From ZC4RG30 sp039917615 (GTDB taxonomy: Bacteria; Pseudomonadota; Gammaproteobacteria; Steroidobacterales; Steroidobacteraceae), in NCBI GenBank assembly GCA_039917615.1, contig JBDSJD010000024.1, positions 62,001 through 126,000 on the forward strand: 64,000 bases of DNA, read 5' to 3'. A program made the translations under genes and the position numbers. The notes under the pieces were generated by a model that searched no databases, had not been told where the DNA came from, and was given only the letters and a program-made list of their open reading frames with translations. Positions 49,364 to 56,820 of the stretch are shown piece after piece (the stretch's first letter is position 1; every line of letters begins with the position of its first letter).

Positions 49364-50868
49364 GGGGCTATCTCGGCGGGCCAGGTGGCGGTGGCGGCGG
49401 CGGTGGTGGTCGTCGGCAGGGCAAAGGTGGTGGTGGCGGCGGCGGCGGTGGACGCCATCGTGATGGCAATCGTGGCGGCGGTGGCGGTCCCAATGGCAAT
49501 GCAAACGGCAATATAGGCCGTCACGACGAGATCTACGATCCGGAGCCGTTTGATCCCACCCTCGATGGTGAGATCAGCAGCCCGGCGGAACTTGCGCAGG
49601 CACGCCAGTCGATGAGCCTGAACGAGCTGCGTTCCAAACCGATCAACCAGCTGGTCAAGGTGGCCGAGACGATGGGGCTGGAAAGCCTCGCCCGGTCGCG
49701 CAAACAGGACATCATCTTCTCCATCCTGAAGGCGCACGCCCGCAATGGCGAGGCCATCTATGGCGAGGGCGTGATTGAAATCCTGCAGGATGGCTTCGGC
49801 TTCCTGCGCTCGGCGGATTCCTCCTACCTGGCTGGTCCGGACGATGTATACATCAGCCCGAACCAGGTGCGGCGCTTCAACCTGCGCACCGGTGATTCAA
49901 TCTCCGGCCTGATCCGCCCGCCAAAGGATGGCGAGCGTTATTTCGCGCTGATGAAAGTTGGTGAGATCAATTTTGATTCACCGGAGAGTTCGCGCAACAA
50001 GGTTCTGTTCGAAAACCTGACGCCGTTCCATCCGACCATACGGCTGAAGCTGCAACGCGGCAACGGCAGCACGGAAGATCTCACCGCCCGCGCCATCGAC
50101 CTGGTTGCCCCGATAGGTAAAGGCCAGCGCGGTCTCATCGTCTCACCCCCGAAGGCGGGCAAGACGATGCTGTTGCAGAACATCGCCACGGCGATTACTG
50201 CAAACCATCCCGAGGTGTATCTCATCGTGCTGCTCATCGATGAGCGGCCCGAAGAAGTGACCGAGATGCAGCGCACCGTAAAGGGCGAAGTGGTGTCATC
50301 GACCTTCGACGAACCCGCAGCGCGTCACGTGCAGGTGGCCGAGATGGTCATCGAAAAAGCCAAGCGGCTGGTCGAGCACAAGAAGGATGTGGTCATCCTG
50401 CTCGATTCCATCACGCGCCTGGCGCGTGCCTACAACACCGTGGTGCCAAGCTCGGGCAAGGTGCTGACCGGTGGTGTGGATGCCAATGCCCTGCAACGGC
50501 CGAAGCGCTTCTTCGGCGCGGCGCGCAATATCGAAGAGGGTGGATCCCTCACCATCCTGGCGACCGCGCTGGTGGATACCGGTTCGAAGATGGACGACGT
50601 GATCTTCGAAGAGTTCAAGGGAACCGGCAATAGCGAAATCCATCTGGATCGCCGTATCGCCGAGAAGCGCACCTTCCCCGCCATCAACATCAACCGCTCC
50701 GGCACCCGGAAGGAAGAACTGATCACCGATCCGACCGAGCTTGCCAAGATGTGGATCCTGCGTAAGCTCCTGCATCCCATGGATGAGCTGGCCGCGATCG
50801 AGTTCCTGCTCGACAAGATGAAGGATACGAAGACCAATGCGGAGTTCTTCGAGGCGATGAAACGGTAA
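49360..50868 (+). CDS. rho: transcription termination factor Rho with Gly-rich N terminus
   Basis: Rho is the hexameric RNA helicase that ends transcription. The 502-residue protein has an unusual first 55 residues made of Gly/Arg/Asn (GGGGGRRQGKGG, RHRDGNRGGGGG), then the usual N-terminal RNA-binding domain (NELRSKPINQLVKVAETMGLESL, GFGFLRS..YVSPNQ-type cold-shock fold), P-loop SPPKAGKTMLLQ, Walker B VVILLDSITRLARAYN, and the Q/R-loop region TGGVDANALQRPKRFFGAARN. The core looks fully functional. The start overlaps trxA as ATGA. The Gly-rich extension resembles those added to Rho in some high-GC bacteria, where they affect RNA binding. Confidence 0.95.
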   Translation: MRGYLGGPGGGGGGGGGRRQGKGGGGGGGGGRHRDGNRGGGGGPNGNANGNIGRHDEIYDPEPFDPTLDGEISSPAELAQARQSMSLNELRSKPINQLVKVAETMGLESLARSRKQDIIFSILKAHARNGEAIYGEGVIEILQDGFGFLRSADSSYLAGPDDVYISPNQVRRFNLRTGDSISGLIRPPKDGERYFALMKVGEINFDSPESSRNKVLFENLTPFHPTIRLKLQRGNGSTEDLTARAIDLVAPIGKGQRGLIVSPPKAGKTMLLQNIATAITANHPEVYLIVLLIDERPEEVTEMQRTVKGEVVSSTFDEPAARHVQVAEMVIEKAKRLVEHKKDVVILLDSITRLARAYNTVVPSSGKVLTGGVDANALQRPKRFFGAARNIEEGGSLTILATALVDTGSKMDDVIFEEFKGTGNSEIHLDRRIAEKRTFPAININRSGTRKEELITDPTELAKMWILRKLLHPMDELAAIEFLLDKMKDTKTNAEFFEAMKR

Positions 50869-50886
50869 GTTAGTCGCCCGAAGACA

Positions 50887-50918
50887 GCAATGCCCGCAAT
50901 CCGCGTTGCGGGCATTGC
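50887..50918 (+). terminator. perfect 13-bp hairpin between rho and the PEP-CTERM gene
   Basis: GCAATGCCCGCAA (50887-50899), loop TCCGCG, TTGCGGGCATTGC (50906-50918). It starts 18 bases after the rho stop and ends 12 bases before the stop of the converging PEP-CTERM gene, so it is placed to end both transcripts. No T-run follows in either direction, so termination may need Rho or it may protect RNA ends. Confidence 0.55.
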
Positions 50919-50930
50919 CATCGCCCCGTC

Positions 50931-51782
50931 TCAGCTTTTACACAGGCTGAATTTTCTGCGGCGGCTGAATCCCAGTGCGGCTAGACCCAGGCCCACTAGC
51001 GCGAATGACGCCGGCTCCGGAACATCAACCGCTTCGAATCTGATTGCGCCGCTGTACGGGCTCCAGTCGGTGTCCTGCCGGAAGATACCCACGCCCGCGG
51101 CGCCACCATCGCTGTAGTTACCTGCGGTCGAAGTGTTCCAGTAAGCCGTATCAGGCAGGGGGTTGGAGCCCACCGAAGGTCCCGTCGTCGAGAGACCAAA
51201 GTTGAGCGAATTGTACGGCCCGGATGCTCCAGTGGGGTTATAGCCCCAGGTCTGCGTGTTGAACGCAAGCCCGTAGATAAGGCTGTTTGGCGCAACCACC
51301 CCGCTGAAGTCAAACAAGACGTTGAACGCAAGGCCGTTGAAGCAGGTCCCGCCGCCATCGCGCCAGGCGGTGCCGCCCGGGCAGGTCGGATCCGCCTCTG
51401 GTCTCCAGGGAATCAGGCTATTGATGGACCTGGACGCAATCACGGAGCCCACCGAGTTGCCTCCGCCTACGCTGTACAGCGACAGTGTAAGCGGCACGTT
51501 GAAACCGGCGGAGGTTCCTACGGACTGGTAGGTCGATTCCAATGCCCAGTCACTCATGGTGACTGTCACCTGAGTGAGACTCCTGGGTCCCGCGGCAAAA
51601 CTGATCAGGTCTCCAAACTCCGCCGTCTGGGTGGCCTGGTATCCCAGACTCGGAACGTTGCCGGGCAAGGGAGCCGGGATGCTGTTGTAGATCACAGCCG
51701 CGAAGGCGCTGCTCCCCATGCCGAGCCCCACCACTGCGACGCAGATGGCCGTAGCGCGGCGAAAAGATATGTGTGCTTGCAT
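50931..51782 (-). CDS. PEP-CTERM sorting-signal protein, secreted
   Basis: A 283-residue exported protein: signal peptide ICVAVVGLGMGSSAFAA, a Ser/Gly/Asn-rich mature domain with repeated aromatic and Thr residues, and a C-terminal sorting signal VPEPASFALVGLGLAALGF followed by SRRRK, the PEP-CTERM tripartite tail that an exosortase cuts. No exosortase gene is in the window. The start at ATG 51782 is preferred over 51797 because AGGAAG lies six bases ahead of it. PEP-CTERM proteins are generally surface or matrix proteins linked to exopolysaccharide. Conserved-fold assignment of the mature domain is not possible by eye. The base composition resembles its accessory neighbours more than rho. 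Confidence 0.92.
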   Translation of the reverse strand: MQAHISFRRATAICVAVVGLGMGSSAFAAVIYNSIPAPLPGNVPSLGYQATQTAEFGDLISFAAGPRSLTQVTVTMSDWALESTYQSVGTSAGFNVPLTLSLYSVGGGNSVGSVIASRSINSLIPWRPEADPTCPGGTAWRDGGGTCFNGLAFNVLFDFSGVVAPNSLIYGLAFNTQTWGYNPTGASGPYNSLNFGLSTTGPSVGSNPLPDTAYWNTSTAGNYSDGGAAGVGIFRQDTDWSPYSGAIRFEAVDVPEPASFALVGLGLAALGFSRRRKFSLCKS

Positions 51783-51878
51783 GCTTGTCTTCCTCATTCG
51801 GGCATCTGCGTCGCGCCCAGTGGCGTTGCGGCGTTATGTCCGGATTGTTGTGTCGTGATGGACTCGCCAATACTTCAG

Positions 51879-51894
51879 AGCAAGCTTCATGCCG
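51879..51894 (-). promoter_or_regulatory. sigma-54-type promoter of the PEP-CTERM gene
   Basis: On the minus strand the sequence reads CGGCATGAAGCTTGCT. The sigma-54 consensus is TGGCAYR-N4-TTGCW; here the GG (-24) and GC (-12) are exactly ten bases apart and only the first base differs from consensus. It points to the PEP-CTERM gene, with an expected start site near 51868 and a 5' leader of about 86 bases. PEP-CTERM/exosortase systems are commonly tied to PrsK/PrsR-type sigma-54 activation, which fits. Confidence 0.65.
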
Positions 51895-51951
51895 TTGATG
51901 CAACTCGTTGATTGTGAAAGTGGATGACATAAGGGTTTGGTTGGAGTGTAA

Positions 51952-51967
51952 AGAAACCCGTGTTTCT
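51952..51967 (-). promoter_or_regulatory. palindromic upstream activator-site candidate
   Basis: Perfect inverted repeat AGAAAC, spacer CCGT, GTTTCT, about 60 bases upstream of the -24 element of the sigma-54-like promoter. Enhancer-binding activators of sigma-54 bind dyads at such distances. A single palindrome of this length can arise by chance. Confidence 0.35.
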
Positions 51968-52088
51968 CCCGGGCAAATGAGCCCTTTGCTGCGTTGTTAT
52001 GTCGCAGCCTGTGGCTGTATGCGCGGTGCCTGATTCGACAGCGCCGCTGCTCATTGACGGGCTATGAGGAAGTGACGAGATGCAGCAC

Positions 52089-52220
52089 ATGTTGAAGGGT
52101 CTTCGGCGCGCGCAATATCGAGACGGTGGTTCGCTCACTATCCTGGCGACGGCGCTGTTTGAGACGGGCTCGAAGCCGCACCGCACAATGCGCCCCGATC
52201 AATTCGGCGCTATGGTGTGA
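52089..52220 (+). pseudogene. decayed fragment of a rho gene
   Basis: The stretch about 52100-52177 aligns with rho positions about 50512-50592. By hand roughly four-fifths of the bases match, with one codon and one further base deleted. In one frame it reads GGSLTILATALFETGSK against GGSLTILATALVDTGSK in the intact rho. It is open as a 43-residue frame (ATG 52089 to TGA 52220) but that product is not a functional Rho. It lies 1.2 kb downstream of the real rho, across the PEP-CTERM gene, so it marks a partial duplication or a rearrangement border. Confidence 0.75.
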
Positions 52221-52246
52221 ACAGACTGAGCCATTTGGAGACGGCG

Positions 52247-52786
52247 ATGAGACGGCCTGTAAGACTCCTGTTTGCGGTATTGCTTGCAGTCGTCGCGGGC
52301 AGTGCTTTTCCCGCGGCCACGACAGGCGAGGGAACCCGCGTCGTGGCGCAGGACTTGGTGACGCTGAGACCCTCCAACAAGGTCAGTGCCGCAATCTGGA
52401 CGCGCCGTGCGAATTACTACACCCTGCAGCTGGTGATGAGGCAAGGCCTCGACGCGTCGTTTGGCGCGAGAACTCTCGCGATGATCGACGGTCGGCGGAT
52501 GGCCGCCACTTCCCGAACGATTCCTACCGATGTACAGCCATCGAAAAAACTGGATACCAGTGTCTGGTTGCTGCGCGCCGATGGCACCCAGATACTTCCC
52601 GCCGTACCTTCGACCAATCCTTCTCTCGACAGCTGCTCGAAGAATCTGCGCTGTATTGCAGTCGATGTCCTTTACCGGTTCTCCATTGCGGACGCCACGG
52701 CGGCCGTTGCGGTAGCAGTCCGGATCGGCGACGACTTCTACATCGAGAAGCTGCAGCCGCTGGAGCAGTCGTCGCAAGCGGATTGA
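52247..52786 (+). CDS. exported protein of unknown function
   Basis: A 179-residue protein with a signal peptide (RLLFAVLLAVVAGSAFPAA) and a compact mature part with one Cys pair (about residues 137 and 143: SCSKNLRC). LQLVMRQGLDASFGARTLAMIDG and KKLDTSVWLLRADGTQI suggest beta strands. The ATG at 52247 has GGAG six bases ahead and is preferred to the GTG at 52217, where the rho-like frame ends. No family is recognised. It lies between the rho remnant and an outer-membrane-barrel gene. Confidence 0.65.
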   Translation: MRRPVRLLFAVLLAVVAGSAFPAATTGEGTRVVAQDLVTLRPSNKVSAAIWTRRANYYTLQLVMRQGLDASFGARTLAMIDGRRMAATSRTIPTDVQPSKKLDTSVWLLRADGTQILPAVPSTNPSLDSCSKNLRCIAVDVLYRFSIADATAAVAVAVRIGDDFYIEKLQPLEQSSQAD

Positions 52787-52924
52787 CCGGGCGTCGGCCA
52801 GTCCTGGCCCAGTTGTTCACCTTCCCGCTTGCAGCCTGTCGCCATTCACCGCCAGACGGTAGCCCGTCACAGTAGACCGCCGGCGAAGTTGCGTAGCGCT
52901 TGGAGCATGCACGATCATCGGAGC

Positions 52925-53785
52925 ATGCAAGCACGCCTCAAGATTCTCCTATCCTGCTTGACGGCGCTGGCCCTGAGCCCGGCATTTGCGGGCGAGCCGT
53001 CGCAGCCGGCCGGAGCGCAGCGCCAGCTGCTGCAGCCGCCGAAGTTGGCTATTGCCAGCCCAATCACCGACCGCTTTGCGCTGCGCGGTTTGTTCTATAT
53101 GCCCGACATCAGCACGGCGGTGCGTAATGACAACAGCGCTGGTGTTCCCGGCACGCTGGTGAGCGGCGAGGATACCCTTGGATTTCCGCGCAAGCTCAAG
53201 CAGGGCAGCGTCGACATCATGTTTCGCATCGGCGATCGCCACCGAATCCGCGCGGATTTCTTCAAGATGACGCGCAGCGGCGATGAAGTGATCAATCAAC
53301 AGATCCGCTTCGGCGAGGATGTCTACCAGATCAACGACCGGTTGGTGTCGTCGATGGATTTGCGCAAGCTGGGCCTGGCCTATTCGTACTCCGTGCTGCG
53401 CACGGAGAAATGGGAGCTCGGTGCTGGCGTTGCGCTGCATCTGCTGCAACTGCAGGGCGCACTTGAGGTGCCGGCGCGGTTTGAGCGCGAAAAACTCGAT
53501 GTGGCTGGTCCGTTCCCCACTTTGACCGCCGATGCCACCTGGCGGGTAACGCGCAGATTCTCGCTTAATCTTGCCGGCAACTATCTAGGCGCCAACCAGG
53601 AAGGCGTAAAGGGCGGCTATCAGTCCTGGCACGGCGACGCGCAGTTCCGGGTGCGACCGAATTTCGCCGTGGGCCTTGGTTACACGCAGGCGCGCTTCAA
53701 GGTCGACGCTGCTACCACGGATTTCGCTGGCTATTTCAACCTGCACTACAAGGGGCCCGAAGCGTTCGTGCGCGTCAGCTTCTAG
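52925..53785 (+). CDS. outer-membrane beta-barrel protein, unknown function
   Basis: A 286-residue protein with signal peptide (LLSCLTALALSPAFA) and a mature chain of alternating strands: FALRGLFYMPDIS, SVDIMFRIGDRHRIRADFFKM, LGLAYSYSVLRTEKWELGAGVALHLL, SLNLAGNYLGANQEGVKGGYQSWHGDAQFRVRPNFAVGLGYTQARF, ending in Phe (FVRVSF), as expected for an outer-membrane barrel. It looks like the OmpW/porin-like group of small barrels but is not named with confidence. It ends in CTAG, which is also the stop of the converging HDOD gene. Start ATG 52925; ATG 52907 is possible. Confidence 0.75.
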   Translation: MQARLKILLSCLTALALSPAFAGEPSQPAGAQRQLLQPPKLAIASPITDRFALRGLFYMPDISTAVRNDNSAGVPGTLVSGEDTLGFPRKLKQGSVDIMFRIGDRHRIRADFFKMTRSGDEVINQQIRFGEDVYQINDRLVSSMDLRKLGLAYSYSVLRTEKWELGAGVALHLLQLQGALEVPARFEREKLDVAGPFPTLTADATWRVTRRFSLNLAGNYLGANQEGVKGGYQSWHGDAQFRVRPNFAVGLGYTQARFKVDAATTDFAGYFNLHYKGPEAFVRVSF

Positions 53786-54834
53786 GGTCTGACGTACGCG
53801 CGCACCAGACGCTCCCAGATTCTTGCAGACGCGGTGCCCTGGAAGCCGCCGGCCTCGATTCCCTCCAGGCCCGCCGGTTCGGTGAGCTTGCCCCGCGCGC
53901 ACAGCATGATCATTGCGCCACTGAGCAGACCGAACTGCAGGGCCCGTGCCAGCTTCGACGGTTCGTTGTTCGGCGCGGCAGATGACTGTGTTTCCAAGGC
54001 CTGCTGTGTGGCCACTGACAGACCCCAGTGTGCAGCGATGCGGGAGGCAATCACTGCGGCGTTGGTCTCCAGCGCATCGGCAATCGTGGCAGGGTCACGC
54101 TGCAGTTCCGGCCGCGCCGCATACAGGTCGGTGAGCACACGGTACACCGCTACGCATCCCAGCCCGTGCACCAGCGCCAGCAGGTGGGCGATGAACGGAT
54201 CGGCGTCCTGACTGTGGCTGACCCAGGCTTCTGACGCGGAAGCGCTGTACAGCGCATGTTCCCAGATGATTTCCACGAAGAGTCCCATTTCGCTCGCGGG
54301 ACCTGTTGCGAGCGGCTGCATCAGCGATGCGGCCAGCAGTCTGCGGATTCCTGCCGTGCCGAGCATTGCTGCTGCGCGCTCAACGCTTTCGACCGGCGTG
54401 CCGGTGGTGTTGTAAAAAACACTGTTGGCCGTACGAAGCAGATTGCCGGTCAACTGCGGGTCCTTCGCGACGATGCGCGACAGTTCGCGCAACGAGGCAT
54501 TTTCGTCGCTCAGCGCCTGCAGAAGCTGCGCCAGCATTGCCGGGCGCCGTGGGGTGTAGCGCGGCTCGGTGCCAATCTGCGCGAAAGCCTGGCTTGCCGC
54601 CAGCAGCAGACTCATTTGCGCGGGGTCGGGGGCGATCTGCGGCTGTATCGCGCGCTCGTCCTGCAGGGCCAGTGCGTAAACCTGTCGCATGGCAGGCGGC
54701 TGGGCTGCGGCCGCGGGAACGGGCGTAACCGCTGGCTCAAGCTGCGCGACCGGCACTATCGCAACAACAGGCTTGCCCGCAAGCGGTTCCGTGGTCGCCT
54801 GGCACTTCGTGCGCCAGAAAAACGGTGAACGCAT
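53782..54834 (-). CDS. HDOD-domain signalling protein
   Basis: A 350-residue protein with a Pro/Ala-rich N-terminal linker and an HDOD domain from about residue 95: PRRPAMLAQLLQALSDENASLRELSRIVAKDPQLTGNLLRTANSVFYN, AAAMLGTAGIRRLLAASLMQPL, and an HD-like helix WEHALYSASASEAWVSHSQDADPFIAHLLALVHGLGCVAVYRVL. HDOD proteins usually act in regulation without HD phosphodiesterase activity. The degenerate HD residues (HG rather than HD) fit that. It converges on the outer-membrane barrel gene with shared stop bases. Confidence 0.85.
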   Translation of the reverse strand: MRSPFFWRTKCQATTEPLAGKPVVAIVPVAQLEPAVTPVPAAAAQPPAMRQVYALALQDERAIQPQIAPDPAQMSLLLAASQAFAQIGTEPRYTPRRPAMLAQLLQALSDENASLRELSRIVAKDPQLTGNLLRTANSVFYNTTGTPVESVERAAAMLGTAGIRRLLAASLMQPLATGPASEMGLFVEIIWEHALYSASASEAWVSHSQDADPFIAHLLALVHGLGCVAVYRVLTDLYAARPELQRDPATIADALETNAAVIASRIAAHWGLSVATQQALETQSSAAPNNEPSKLARALQFGLLSGAMIMLCARGKLTEPAGLEGIEAGGFQGTASARIWERLVRAYVRP

Positions 54835-54852
54835 CGCCTTGTCGGTCCGGCG

Positions 54853-55140
54853 TCAGCCGGGCGGATGATCCTTCTCGTATTGTTCCAGGATCTTGAGCAG
54901 CCGCGGACCCTGTTCGCGCGAGACCTCTTCCCAGTGCGTGTTGGTCAGTGCGCCTTCCAGCGCCCAGAGCATGTTCATGCCGACGTTCGTGCAGCCCCGC
55001 TGCAGTTTTACATAGGCCTCAACCGAGCCCATGGCGCGAAATTTCTCGATGGTATTGATGCCCACCGACGCCAGTTGCTGGGCAGAGCGCGGCCCGAGGT
55101 TGCGCATGGATTCGAGCAGGTCGTCAGGATTTACCGGCAT
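54853..55140 (-). CDS. TfoX C-terminal-domain protein
   Basis: A 95-residue protein that matches the C-terminal helix-hairpin-helix domain of TfoX/Sxy: LLESMRNLGPRSAQQLASVGINTIEKFRAMGSVEAYVKLQ followed by NMLWALEGALTNTHWEEVS. The N-terminal TfoX domain, which carries the competence function in other bacteria, is missing. Stand-alone TfoX_C proteins are common and their role is unknown. The ATG at 55140 is chosen; ATG 55155 is possible. It follows a GNAT gene on the same strand. Confidence 0.82.
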   Translation of the reverse strand: MPVNPDDLLESMRNLGPRSAQQLASVGINTIEKFRAMGSVEAYVKLQRGCTNVGMNMLWALEGALTNTHWEEVSREQGPRLLKILEQYEKDHPPG

Positions 55141-55186
55141 GTGTGGATAATACATGCGCAGCGCGATCACATCACGACGGCAATGA

Positions 55187-55498
55187 TTACATCTGTTTGC
55201 TGAGGAAGCGCGTCGGGCCGGAATTGCCGTAACGCACGTCCCGGAATCCGAACCCTTCATACAGCTTGCGGGCGGGCGCGTTGTCGTCCTGCACCTCCAG
55301 TGTGAGTTTGCAGCAGTCTTCGACCCGCGCCTGCGTTTCGGCGGCTGTCAGCAATGCGCCGCCGATGCCTCCCCCGCGTCGCTCCGGCAGCACGGCCAGG
55401 TCGTGGATATTGAGCAGCGGGCGCGCCTGGAAGGTGGAGTAGCCCAGAAAGGCCACACAGACGCCAACCGCCTGTGACGCGGCGAAGGCCAGCCACAC
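55187..55498 (-). CDS. short GNAT acetyltransferase, N terminus missing
   Basis: A 103-residue protein with the GNAT acetyl-CoA site: LLNIHDLAVLPERRGGGIGGALLTAAE (the RRGGGIG P-loop) and LEVQDDNAPARKLYEGFGF. Usual GNAT proteins are 140-170 residues; the first two helices and strand are missing. A stop codon stands three codons before the GTG start at 55498 in this frame, and purD ends 17 bases upstream, so no room is left for the missing part. It may be an alternative short form, or a truncated gene that lost its start by rearrangement next to purD. Confidence 0.7.
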   Translation of the reverse strand: MWLAFAASQAVGVCVAFLGYSTFQARPLLNIHDLAVLPERRGGGIGGALLTAAETQARVEDCCKLTLEVQDDNAPARKLYEGFGFRDVRYGNSGPTRFLSKQM

Positions 55499-55515
55499 CC
55501 GCGCCTAGCTACGGC

Positions 55516-56808
55516 TTATCGTTCGCGTGCGATGGCGCGATGGCCAATATCCCGCCGCGACTGCGCGCCATCGAAGCGCACCACATCGACCAGCGCATAA
55601 GCTTCGCGTTGCGCGGCCCGGACCGTGGCGCCCAGGCCGACCGCGCAGAACACCCGCCCGCCTGCGGTGACGACCTTGCCATCCCTGGCTTTGGTGCCGG
55701 CGTGGAACAGCTTGCCGGACAAGGCGCCGACGCCATCCAGCCCGTCGACCACATCGCCTTTGCGCACAGTGTCTGGATAGCCATGTGCCGCGATCACCAC
55801 CCCGAGCGCGGCACGCGGATCCCATTCGGCCCGGACGGTATCGAGCTGTCCGGCGAGTGCCGCTTCGCACAGCAGGGTGAGGTCGGACTTCAGTCGCGCC
55901 AGCACAGGCTGGGTCTCCGGGTCGCCGAAGCGCACATTGAACTCGATCACCCGCGGCGCGCCACTGGCGTCGATCATCAACCCCGCATAGAGGAACCCGA
56001 CGAAAGGCATGCCGTCCGCGTGCAGCCCCTTGATCGTGGGCTCGATGACTTCACGCATGATGCGAGCATGAACCTCGGGCGTAACCACTGGCGCCGGCGA
56101 GTAAGCACCCATGCCGCCGGTATTCGGGCCCTCATCATCATCCAGCAGCCGCTTGTGATCCTGGCTGCTCGCCATCGGCAGCACATGGCGGCCATCGCTC
56201 ATGACGATGAAGCTGGCTTCTTCGCCGTCGAGGAATTCCTCGACCACGATCTCGTTGCCGGCATCACCGAAGCGGCCACCCAGCATGGATTCTGCTGCTT
56301 CCACGGCGTCGGCCGCCGTAGACGCAATGATCACGCCCTTGCCGGCGGCGAGGCCGCTGGCCTTCACCACAATAGGTGCGGGTTGCGCGGCCAGCCAGTC
56401 GCGGTCGAAGTCAGCGCGTGTGAACCTGCGGTAGCCAGCGGTGGGAATGCCATGGCGCAGCAGGAATTCCTTGGAGAATACCTTGGAACCTTCGAGCTGC
56501 GCTGGTGCCTTGCGTGGCCCGAAGCAGGGTAATCCACGCGTCGCAAACAGGTCGACGATTCCCGCGACCAGCGGCGCCTCCGGCCCGACGATGGTCAGCG
56601 CCACGCCTTCGGCTGCGGCGAAGTCGGCGAGCTGGTCCATCTGTTCAACGTCAATGGCCACGTTGCGTACTTTGTTTTCGCGCGCAGTGCCGGCATTGCC
56701 AGGCGCCACGATTACTTCTGTGACCCGCGCCGATTGTGCGCATTTCCAGGCCAGCGCGTGTTCGCGCCCGCCATTGCCGATGATCAGGACCTTGTAGCTG
56801 CCCGTCAT
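55516..56808 (-). CDS. purD: phosphoribosylamine-glycine ligase PurD
   Basis: PurD joins 5-phosphoribosylamine and glycine with ATP in the second step of purine synthesis. The 430-residue ATP-grasp enzyme has VLIIGNGGREHALAWK, IVGPEAPLVAGIVDLF, FGPRKAPAQLEGSKVFSKEFL, IVVKASGLAAGKGVIIAS and VIEFNVRFGDPETQPVL. It follows purH by 12 bases on the same strand, the usual gene pair. Full length, with the family's C-terminal RRDIGHRAI. Confidence 0.96.
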   Translation of the reverse strand: MTGSYKVLIIGNGGREHALAWKCAQSARVTEVIVAPGNAGTARENKVRNVAIDVEQMDQLADFAAAEGVALTIVGPEAPLVAGIVDLFATRGLPCFGPRKAPAQLEGSKVFSKEFLLRHGIPTAGYRRFTRADFDRDWLAAQPAPIVVKASGLAAGKGVIIASTAADAVEAAESMLGGRFGDAGNEIVVEEFLDGEEASFIVMSDGRHVLPMASSQDHKRLLDDDEGPNTGGMGAYSPAPVVTPEVHARIMREVIEPTIKGLHADGMPFVGFLYAGLMIDASGAPRVIEFNVRFGDPETQPVLARLKSDLTLLCEAALAGQLDTVRAEWDPRAALGVVIAAHGYPDTVRKGDVVDGLDGVGALSGKLFHAGTKARDGKVVTAGGRVFCAVGLGATVRAAQREAYALVDVVRFDGAQSRRDIGHRAIARER

Positions 56809-56820
56809 AGCACCTGCTCG

